Positions 1 to 7,874 of a stretch of 24,315 nt of DNA are shown piece after piece. The notes below the pieces were generated by a model, which made no database searches, was not told where the DNA came from, and saw only the letters and a program-made list of their open reading frames with translations. Position 1 is the stretch's first letter. The number at the start of each line of letters is the position of its first letter. The stretch lies in assembly GCA_027972325.1 (NCBI GenBank), contig JAPMOS010000357.1, forward strand, positions 1 to 24,315, given 5' to 3'. The stretch comes from Paratrimastix pyriformis. Its lineage: Eukaryota; Preaxostyla; Paratrimastigidae. Position numbers and translations under genes: made by a program.

Positions 1-790
1 GGAGGGGAAGGTGATGAGAGCGGTGGGGAGCAGGATGGTAATGGGTGGGAGGTGGATGGAGGAATAGTTAATGTCACTGGCCACTCGGTGCTGGATCAGC
101 AGCCCTCAGGTGGTTGAGGCGGCTGGGGGGTGGGTGAGTTGTACGAGATATTGCGGGGAGTCATGCGGGACCCCGGAGTGGGAAGATGGGGTGTGGAGGG
201 AGGGAACAGGGTTTGGACGAAGGGCAGGATGGGGAAGCGGAGGAGGCCCCTCGAATTGTTGTGAGGTCTGGGATCAAAGGTAACTGTGGAAGTAGAGGAC
301 ATGTCAGGAGTGTGAGCTATGAGCAGCGGAACGGAGAGAGCGATCTAACGGTGAGATTGGAGGATTTCGAGAAAATGAGTGACGCTGTGGGAAGGGTGAT
401 CCTTTCAAATCAGAGGATACGAAAAAAGGTGCCCTGGGTGTGGGGTGGATCGTTGGCATGCGAGGGAGGCGGGTGGTGGGAACAGAGGTGTTATGGTCGT
501 CCAAGTGACGCGGGTAGGGAAGGGATGGTTGATAAGAGGCAATGGAGGTCCAGCCGGATGTGGTGGAAATGGGCGGTAAGGTGTATCACATGGTAGCGGT
601 GGCGGAGTTTGTGGGAGAAGGGGGTGGGCGACACTGGGTGGCGGTCAAAAGATTGAGACCAATGGTGGAGGTTTAATGACAGCAGGGTCGGAGAAGTTGG
701 GGAAGAGAGCAGGTCATGGAGATGTGTTCCTGTATGTGGAGGGCAGGAAAAGGCTTCGAAGATGAGGAAGTCGGCCCTGGGTCCGGCGTT
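1..790 (+). pseudogene. USP (peptidase C19)-like domain of LINE copy 1, decayed
   Basis: This is the N-terminal part of the LINE polyprotein and resembles ubiquitin-specific proteases. The Cys box survives as TRCWISSPQVVEA-like sequence, with the candidate nucleophile codon at 89-91. A CPxCG-like zinc-ribbon half is at about 430-460. The His box reads GGGRHWVAVKR, with the candidate His codon at 632-634, followed by a WWRFNDS-like Asp motif at about 665-690. These line up with the same blocks in copy 2, which is better preserved. In USPs the Cys-His-Asp triad cleaves ubiquitin from substrates. That function is inferred here, and this copy is frameshifted throughout. An OTU or other papain-fold protease is the main alternative, but the G-x-x-C-W and HWVAV...FDDS spacing fits USP better. 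Confidence 0.6.
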
Positions 791-1119
791 CGGAGGTGTG
801 AAGATGCAGATGGGAGGTGGGAAGGCTGGGGAGCGGGGATGGGCCGGGGCGGAGCAGGCATGGGGGTGGGTGTGGGAAGCCTATCTGCAGTGGGGATAGT
901 TACCCAGTCAGGTGCCTGCGGGGGAGGAAGGGTGAAGGCGCGAGAAGGGAAGGGGAAAGGGATGCAGAGGAAGAAGAGGCAAAAGCGAAATGCTGGATAT
1001 TGAGCGGGTGTATGATGAGAAGGCGGAGGCGGAAGAATTTTGTGGGGTGGAAAAGTGGTGCTGCGAAAAGGAGGCTAACTTGAGGGCGGGGTTGCCGGGG
1101 AAAGAGGAGGATCGGGTGA

Positions 1120-1840
1120 GGGTGGTCGGATGGAATGTGCGGGGCTGGGCTCGGAATGGAAAATGTAGAAGATTTGCTAAAGGTGGGTCGAACGGACATA
1201 GCGCTCTTGCAGGAGACGAAAGGAACGAGGGACAAGGAGTTTTGCAGGAAAAATGGATGAAGGTGGTGCTGGAGGAGCTCGGTGGCGGAGGAGTCTGTTA
1301 AGAGGCACCCGAGAGGGTGATGATTGGGTATAGAAAAACATTGCAAAGTGCGAAAGATTACGGAGGTGATTCCTGGTTATCTCATGTTTATGGACTGGAC
1401 GGAGGAAGAATCAGATGAGACTCATCAACATGTATTTTCCTACTGGAGACGGAGAGGCGAACGTGAGGGTAAGAGTGTGATCTTGGAGCGGTTGGAGGAG
1501 TGTGGCGGGGGCGTCGGATGGGAGAGGAGTCGTGGTGTACAGATGCGAACGGATGGGCTAAGGAAGGAGGGAGCAAGAGAAACTGGGATTGTATGATGTG
1601 GCGAAGATGGTTGGGAAGGCGGGGAGATAACATCCGGAGCCGGAAGGGTGGGACGGTGGCGAAGAGGAAGAGCATGAAGGGAAGGGGAGGGCCCGGTTGG
1701 ATTTGTGTCTGTCGACGCAGGGGACAATGGGGAGGGTGCTGGACAATTTGTTTGTTTGGCGGAATGATGAGATTCAGTGGCAGGCGGTCACGGATCACCA
1801 CATGATTGTAACGGATCTCCGAAACATGGCGCCTTCTGCG
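1120..1840 (+). pseudogene. APE-type endonuclease domain of LINE copy 1
   Basis: Motifs of the apurinic-endonuclease-like domain used by LINEs to nick the target are present in several frames. They include GWNVRG at about 1127-1145, ALLQET-like sequence at about 1200-1220, and a RLDLCLSTQGT-like motif at about 1690-1720. A TDHHMIVTDL motif at about 1790-1825 corresponds to the conserved SDH block with the catalytic His. Copy 2 has the same blocks. A D-x-N within a TDAN motif, seen clearly in copy 2, replaces the usual GDFN. The frame changes several times, so no active enzyme is made. The domain would give target-primed reverse transcription, consistent with the 12-bp target duplication of the insertion found in copy 2. 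Confidence 0.75.
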
Positions 1841-2479
1841 GTGAAAATGGCTCGGAGGAAGGTGGCCATCTGCCCTTCCGGACGGTGGAGGCACTGTTGC
1901 GGGACAAGAAGGAGGAGTATGATGTTATGGTTGGGAAAATGGAAAAGTACCGTGGGAAGGTTGCGCAAATGTTGCGAGAGGCAGCTGTGAAGGGGAGGAG
2001 CCATCATTTGAACAGATGAGTGAGTTTCTTCGGGTAACAGCTGGCTGCGTTTTGGCTATAGGGATGTGATGAATACGGATCGAGATTTTGAGCCTTTCAG
2101 GATAAAGAAATTGAGGAGGAGAGCGCTGGCGGAGGACTTGAATAAGAGGAAGGAGATGTTGAAACAGTTGGCGAAGATGAGGTCGGTGCATTATGGTAGA
2201 GAGATGGGGCATTGGAGGAAAGCAAGCGTATCTATAAGGGTATCATGACGGATGGCGCGGCGCCAATTACAACCCACGTGACTCGAAATGCGGAGGAAGA
2301 TGGACAGGGTGGTGTCGGACCCGGCGGAGGTTAAGAGGGATGGTGGGGATTCATGGCGGGGCTTGCAAAAGGAAGCTGCCGGTGGGGACGGGGGCAAAGA
2401 CTGAAGGAGGTAACGGGAGGCGTGGGTGGAAGGGTAATTATGGCCCCTCTGACGACGCATGATATCCGAACCAATACTG

Positions 2480-3570
2480 GGGGCGTTGCCGGACGGGAAA
2501 GCGGCTGGCCCGGATGGAGTGACGGCGGAGATGGTCCATGCTTGTCAGGACGAAATTAAGGAGTGGTTGGGAGGCGATACAACGAGATGTTGGAGAAGTC
2601 TGAGGTTCCTGAGGAGCTGAAACTCAGCTCGGTCTATATGGCAACCAAATCGCAGACGGAGCATCCGGGGATCCGGCCGGCAGAAGGCCTATAACAATAC
2701 AGGTTTTTTGGAAAGGACTGCAGGTAGTGATTGCCTCGAGATTTCAAGACTGGTGCGTTGAAAAGGGGTATTCGGGGCGGAGCAGTTTGGTTTCCTGAGG
2801 GATCGGAGGATTGAGACGCCTATTGCCGAGATTTTGGGGGTGTTGACGGACTCGAAGATTATGGGAGGTAAGGAGTTCACATGTGCGCTAGATATAAGAA
2901 AGGCCTATGATACAGTTGACATGGAGGCGCTCAGGAGGGGGTTGAGAAGGATGGGGGTGGAAGAGAATTTGTCAGGTATGTGGACAGCTTGTATGAGGGA
3001 GAAAGGCGCGGGTGATCACGGGGTACGGGTTGACGGATAGCTATGACATTGAGAGAGGAATTAGTCAAGGGGACCCGTTGTCCTGCCTGCTGTTTATCTC
3101 CTTCATGGAGGAGTCTTGGCGGAGGTGAGACGACAGGAGGGCTATATTCTGGATAGCGGCAGGAAGGTAAAGGTGTTGGCATTTGCGGACGACATTATGT
3201 TGGTGACGAGAACAAGGGAACAGATGGTCCGTTTGGTGAATACGGTAAGGCGGAAAGTGGAAGAGGCTGGTATGGAGCTGTCGTGGAGCAAGTGTGACTA
3301 CCTGTGTGGCGGGGTGAAGGGGAAGACGGACTTGGATCTGGGAGAGGGTCGAAAGATCAGAGTGCAGCAAAGGGTGGAGCAATTCGGTATCTTGGGATAT
3401 GGATAGATGAGGAGATGAACATGAAGGTCAACACGGAGAAGGTGATCCAGAAAATGTGTGGGCGACTGCACAGGCTCATGGACAAGAAGGTCCCTCCGAG
3501 GTTGATGGTGCAAATGATTAATGAGTGTGTCTCGACTTGCCTACAATACGGCGAGGCAGTGCCCAATGCC
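2480..3570 (+). pseudogene. Reverse transcriptase domain of LINE copy 1
   Basis: Typical LINE RT blocks are visible: LPDGKAAGPDGVTAEM near 2490-2535, a DIRKAYDTVDMEALRRGLRR block at about 2890-2950, and the catalytic FADDIMLV with its Asp pair at 3188-3193. GIWIDEEMNMKVNTEKVIQ follows at about 3395-3445. The second half, from about 3120 to 3570, is well preserved, while the first half contains several small frameshifts and stops. Protein similarity to copy 2 is high and most nucleotide differences fall at third codon positions. The enzyme would copy element RNA at the nicked target. The segment from about 3570 to 4110 continues with the RT thumb-like region and is also alignable to copy 2. 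Confidence 0.9.
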
Positions 3571-4109
3571 GACAAGGGACTTGGAAACACTGAAGCAGAG
3601 ATATGCGAGGGTGTTCAGGAAATCGGAGGTTGTATTGGAAATGCGACCCGGCAGAGGTGCTGTTCTTTCCGGAGGAGGAAGGGGTATGGGGCTGAAGGAC
3701 CCGATTGATGTCCATGATATGATGGTGATGACACAAATTCTGGGGAGGATGGCGGACGAGCAGGGGTGTGGAGTGGTGCTGAGGGAGGAGATCGTGCTGC
3801 TGCAGAAATTGTGGACGACGCGTGAGCCGCTGTTGGATGATGCAGGGAAGTGGGTGAAGATGCACGGGCAGGAGAAGATGCCGGGGTGGTGATTGGGGCG
3901 TTGCAGGTGATGCACAGGAGAGACATGGCGATCCTGAGGGACGGTGAGAAACTGAAGGAGGAAGTGAAGTACGGCATGCCGACGACACTGGAAGAGATGG
4001 CGGAGCCCTGCAAGATAACAAAGAAGCACAGACAGACCCTCATGAAAAGGAAGATTCGGAGTGTGGCGGACCTCATCATAGGGGAAGATTTCATTGGAAA
4101 GGGGTGATG

Positions 4110-4640
4110 CCGCAGTATGTGGAGACGATCAAAAAGCGGGTGTGTCTGTATGGTAACAGGGTGAGTCCGGACTATCTGCAATTGGCGAGGCGGATTCGGG
4201 AGGAGGAGTCGGCGGAGGAGGGCGGAAAAGGCGGAGAGTGGAGAAGGAAAGGAGGAAGGCAATGCAGATAAGGGGAATGAAGGAAGGAGTGAGGGAGTCG
4301 GGGGTTGGGGCGGTCGGAAGCGAAACCAAGAGTCAAGAGGCAAGCAAAGTTGCAGTGCGTCGGGGAAGGTGGCAGTGGTGAAACGGAGGGAAACATGGGA
4401 GGGAGGATGGGGTGGGAAAGGGGAGAGTAAGAAGGGAAGGAGCGAGAAGAAGATGGGGAGGAGGGGGGTCGGATGCAGATTGAGGCGAGCGAGAAGAAGA
4501 GGCGGAAGGGCAGGTGGAGGGAGGGGGAACAAGATGGGAGGGCGAGGGCTGGTGAGTGGGACGAGGTATTGTGGAAAAGGCGGGAGGAGTTGATGGCGGG
4601 TGTGATGAGGTGGAAGTAAGAGTGGTGGAGCCAGAGGCGG
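4110..4640 (+). other. Basic, low-complexity linker between RT and RNase H, LINE copy 1
   Basis: This stretch is almost pure purine on the plus strand and reads as Lys/Arg/Gly/Glu-rich sequence in every forward frame. No domain is recognisable. The equivalent part of copy 2 is about 21720-22120, with the same composition but little base-level similarity. It is probably a flexible, nucleic-acid-binding linker of the polyprotein. The long minus-strand ORFs over it are composition shadows. Confidence 0.5.
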
Positions 4641-5085
4641 AATGGAGGTTGTTTATACTGATGGGGTGCGACAAGAAGCCGGAAGGAAAGACGGGCGGCG
4701 TTCGCGGTGATTGAGAGATTAAAAATGGGGCGCTGGCGGTGAGAGCGGGGAGGAGGTGTTCGGGTCGGGGCAGACTAACAATGAAGCGGAGTTGGAGGCT
4801 ATTCTGGAGGCTATTCGGATTGGACAGGATGCGAATGTGGAAGTGAGAACGGACAGTAAAGTGGCAAAGGGGTGGGTTGAGGGACTGATAAAGGGTTGGT
4901 GGAAACCAACGGATCTGATAGAATCGAAGGCGGAGGGACTGCTGCGGAGGGGCAGCGGATTGTGAAGGAGCATCGTGGAGATACGACTGGTCTGGGTTAA
5001 GGGACATCAGGAAACTAGTGCGTCGCTGGATGCGGAGGGGAACAGATTGGCAGACAAGATTGCGGGACGGAGCATAAAGATGGAG
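4640..5085 (+). pseudogene. RNase H domain of LINE copy 1
   Basis: The first catalytic Asp lies in VYTDG at about 4650-4664. NNEAELEAILEAIRIGQ at about 4780-4830 supplies the catalytic Glu, and RTDSKVAKGWVEGL at about 4845-4890 the third Asp. WVKGHQETSASLDAEGN...LADKIAG at about 4990-5065 gives the His/Asp end of the fold. All four catalytic positions are visible, although spread over different frames. RNase H in LINEs removes the RNA template strand and is characteristic of I-superfamily elements. Confidence 0.85.
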
Positions 5086-5229
5086 CCGAGCGTGGTGCCC
5101 GAAGAAAGGATGGGGATTCAAGCTGGTGCGGAGAAGTGACGGGAAGGAGGTGGAGACAGACTTCAGAGGTGATGAAGGAATGGGGAGGAAAAGTCGAATG
5201 TGGAGGGCGGCTCGTAAAAGAAAAACGAG

Positions 5230-5460
5230 ATTGTGTTGATTAATGCAGAGAGTCGCAACGGAGGGATCAACGTGCAAACGATGAGGTGTGAGATGTCAGG
5301 GAAGCTGGCGATGATGGCAATCCTGCAGCGGTATATCACGGCCAACATCCGGTTCTACATCAACGGGGAGGGGGATGGGAAGTGTTGGTGTGGGGTGAGG
5401 GACCACATGAACCACTTGGTGTTTGAGTGCCCAGGGATGGCGGGATGTGTGGGGGAGAGA
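5230..5460 (+). pseudogene. C-terminal CCHC-type knuckle region of LINE copy 1
   Basis: After RNase H the frame reads QRYITANIRFYINGEG and then a C-W-C-G...H...H-L-V-F-E-C cluster at 5383-5430. Such a Cys/His cluster is common at the C-terminus of LINE polyproteins, where it follows RNase H and binds nucleic acid. In copy 2 the equivalent is at about 22800-22910. The open stretch 5233-5697 is one of the longest intact frames in this copy. Confidence 0.7.
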
Positions 5461-5639
5461 TGGAAAGGGGCGGATGCAGTGAAGCTAATTGAGTGGTTGG
5501 ACAAGGCGGAGGGAGCTGAAGACCCGGACCAGTTGCTCGAGGAGAAGTGGGTGGAGCCGATGGGCGAGTGTGTGAAGATAAGGGGCAGGCAGATCACGAA
5601 GGTGAGGCTATGGCAATTGATGGAGAGGTCCCGGGGAGA

Positions 5640-6330
5640 TGGTTTCGGGCGAGAACATGGGACAGTTTTGGGAAAGGTTCTCGACAGAGGTGGCTGAGAT
5701 GTGTGACCGATATGAGGAAGGGAAAAGCACGACAGTAAAGGAGGGGCGGACGCATATGAGTACGCTGAGGAACCAATGGACGACTCCCCACACTATATCT
5801 TCGTTGCTGAGGCAGGCGGGAAGCCTAACGGTGATGGCGTTTTCGCACCCAGGGAATGCGGATCTCAGTTTCCCAGAGTATAGAACGCCGAGTAAGGAAG
5901 ACTGGTTCCTGGGAGGTTCGGTGGATGGGTACGGGCTATTTAAGGAGAATCGGGACTTGTTGATTTATGCGAATCCGGAATATAACCCCAGGAGGAGATG
6001 GATCGGTTTTCCGAGCAATTGGAGAGTGGGCGGAGAGCCCGATTGGTAGAGGAGGAAAAGAGCGTTTAGATGCATTGTTATTGTGCCGTACGGGAAGGGA
6101 AAGCGAACAGAATCCAGCCGGGGAGTGAGCCGAAGCACGGTGTGAGCTTGGCGATCAAGGGGACATTCAGATGCGTGAGCTTTTCATCATCCAGGAGGGT
6201 GGTTTTGCCTTTTGGGAGCCGAGTTTCTGGCGCACCGGGAGGAAAGTGGTGGGGAAGGCGCGGTTTGATGTGGGGATTCTGATGTTTGAGAATGGGCGGG
6301 CTAGGAGAGATTCCCGATGGACCCAGCCCG
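5640..6330 (+). pseudogene. Adenine-methyltransferase-like (PCIF1-type?) domain of LINE copy 1
   Basis: Downstream of the knuckle the LINE protein continues where most LINEs stop. Readable blocks are WTTPHTISSLLRQ (about 5780), MAFSHPGNADLSFPEYRTPS (about 5830-5890), LLIYANPEYNP with NPEY at 5972-5983, an IVPYG-like strand (about 6075-6095), and ELFIIQEGG at about 6175. The order (a helix, an FxHPxN motif, an NPxY motif, then a hydrophobic strand ending in PYG/PxW) resembles N6-adenine methyltransferases, closest by eye to the cap-adenosine enzyme PCIF1 (FASPxN ... NPPF ... PxW). The second catalytic Pro is Glu in both copies, so activity is uncertain. The function is inferred from motif order only; a methylase fold reused for RNA binding is also possible. 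Confidence 0.45.
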
Positions 6331-6669
6331 TTGTGGGCTTTGGAGGCGATGTTGAGGAAGGAGGCCGGGAGTTGCATGGTGCAGGTAAACTATGAGGGCC
6401 GCCCGAGAGATGGGGAAGCGCTTTACAACTGGAGGGGGATATCGGAGGCGGTGGTGACGAAGGTGATGAGGAGGTTGAGAGCGAAGTGCGGTGTTAAGAT
6501 GGAATACGCGAATGCATGTAGACTGGCAGCGGAAATGGGAATTGTGGATGAAGACACTCAAAAGGAGGTGGGAAGCGAGCTGGCAGGAATCAGGAAAACG
6601 ATGCTCATAGCGATTCAGCAAAGGAAGAAGTGCGAAAAATTTGAGGCAGGAATGAAAGAAGAGCTGTAG
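6286..6669 (+). pseudogene. C-terminal tail of LINE copy 1 polyprotein
   Basis: An open stretch of about 127 codons starts with GEIPDGPSPLWALEAMLRKE, includes YNWRGISEAVV, and ends with a charged helical segment (KTMLIAIQQRKKCEKFEAGM) before a stop at 6667-6669. Copy 2 has the same tail, ending at a stop near 24144-24146. The function is unknown. It probably completes the methyltransferase-like region. Because this is one of the better preserved parts, the true 3' end of the LINE coding region is secure. Confidence 0.7.
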
Positions 6670-6850
6670 TCCGGAAGTCGGCGGAGACCGCCCCTGGAGG
6701 GACGGTAGCCGACCCATGAACTCCCTGGGGTGCTCTTTCTGCAGGACTTGTCCTGCGGGAAGGCGGCCCGGGGGGGATCATGTCACCCGCGGGCTTCGGC
6801 CCGATTCCGGACTCGGCGCAAGCCGGGAAGTATCACACACACACACACAC
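6670..6850 (+). other. Structured 3' UTR and (CA)n tail of LINE copy 1
   Basis: The non-coding end starts right after the LINE stop codon and contains a row of inverted repeats. Outer arms GTCGGC/GCCGAC are at 6677-6713. GCAGGA-CTTG-TCCTGC lies at 6741-6756. CGGGC-TTCG-GCCCG, a UUCG tetraloop hairpin, lies at 6790-6803. CTCGGC-GCAA-GCCGGG, a GNRA-type loop, lies at 6812-6827. GAAGTAT and the (CA)n microsatellite to 6850 follow. The 3' UTR of copy 2 has the same order. The hairpins are probably the recognition signal for the element's RT, and the dinucleotide repeat is the reverse-transcription tail. Confidence 0.75.
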
Positions 6851-7667
6851 GGAGCGTCAACGCTCCCTGACCCGCCTTCTTTCGGCCCCGCGGCCATTGG
6901 GGTTCCCATCTGGAGCCCCAATCCTGCCGCCCCCTCCGGTGAACTACTTCTTGGACTCGGTCGGCAAGAGCCGACGCGAGCGTCTCGAAGCCGGGGCTAA
7001 GAGACTCCAGACCCATCTCGGGTTCCTTGTGCTTGAGTCACGGGAGGTGGAACTTTCCCGGTTGGCTGTTCTAGGCCACCGGAAGTCGCTGCTCCCGATG
7101 CTGGTGGGGCTGGCGGGTGGGAATGAGGAGCGGGCGAGGGAGGCCCTTGCCCACCTCCTGCCCCCTCTGGATGATGCGGTCAACTTCTTGACCGCACTCC
7201 AAGAACAACTTGAAGTCGAAATCGCCCTCGACTCCGCCCGGCTCCGCCAGACCTTGGAGCCCTATGTCTCGTGGGGCAAGCTTAAGACTTGGTCGGCCAA
7301 AGCTGCAGCCGACCGGGCGGGCGCCGGCGGGCAACCTACCATGCTTGCCCAGTACCCCGACCCGGCGCGCCTGCCGTGGTCGGCTGAGGTGATTAACTCC
7401 CACCTTGAAGCACTCAAGGCGAAGTCGGAGACCCGCAAGCTCGAGAAGCGGACCGACGAAGCCGAGGGGGAGGAGGCCGACGAGTCCGACCGCTCGCGGG
7501 AGCGAGAGGGCGGCAAGACTCGTGGGCGAGGTGAGCACCGGGACCGCGGCTCCTCTCGCCGCGACCGGGGCGGTGACCGGCGGGACCGCGGTAGTGACCG
7601 GCGGGACCGTGGGCGAGACCGCGGTGGACGCGGGGGCCGGGCTGGGTACCGTGGGGTGCTCGCCTGA
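6851..7667 (+). CDS. Gag-like region of the DIRS-group element
   Basis: An open frame upstream of RT encodes a helix-rich, Leu/Ala/Glu-rich segment, including LLPPLDDAVNFLTALQEQL at about 7150-7205, and then a very basic Arg/Gly/Asp tail with repeated RRDRG units at about 7540-7650. This layout, with no recognised enzyme motif and an arginine-rich nucleic-acid-binding end, is typical of the first ORF in DIRS-group elements. The frame happens to be open back into the LINE 3' UTR; that part is accidental, and the true start is not clear. Nothing recognisable lies in 7668-7874. Confidence 0.55.
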
Positions 7668-7874
7668 ACAAGCGCCCGCGCCATGACTCGCGCCCAACCA
7701 TGCGGCTCCGCGCCAGCACCAGGCCGCCGCGAAGAAAGAGTAGGTAACTGCCCCATCTTCCCCCTACCACTGTTTTTCCTTGCGGGTATGCAATAAGAAA
7801 GACCTTGGTCGTTCCGACTGGTCTCCCGCAGGAAGAGGGGTGGGGGGGAGGGTGGGGGTCTGGTACCGGTTCCC

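Larger units (their letters stand above)
1..6850 (+). mobile_element. LINE copy 1 (I-superfamily-like, USP and methyltransferase-like domains), 5' end outside window
   Basis: A non-LTR retrotransposon copy whose 5' end lies left of the window. In order it holds a USP-like protease domain (1-790), an APE-type endonuclease (about 1120-1840), a reverse transcriptase (about 2480-3570), a basic linker, RNase H (about 4640-5085), a CCHC knuckle (5383-5430), a methyltransferase-like domain (about 5640-6330), a C-terminal helical tail ending at a stop at 6667-6669, and a structured 3' UTR ending in (CA)n at 6850. A clear reading frame never persists for more than a few hundred bases, so the copy is dead, with many small indels. 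The sense strand is extremely purine-rich, which produces long proline/serine-rich ORFs on the minus strand that are shadows. APE plus RNase H plus knuckle fits the I/Tad/Ingi part of the LINE tree; the exact clade is not resolved. Copy 2 (15128 onward) has the same domain order. Confidence 0.9.

Noticed and set aside
3615-5277. Long minus-strand ORFs rich in Pro, Ser and Leu over LINE copy 1
   Set aside because: They mirror the purine-rich LINE sense strand, have no recognisable domain, and overlap RT, linker and RNase H motifs that are clear on the plus strand.
6832-6850. (CA)n run as a telomeric or recombination repeat
   Set aside because: The same run ends each LINE-type 3' UTR in the window, so it is a retrotransposition tail.
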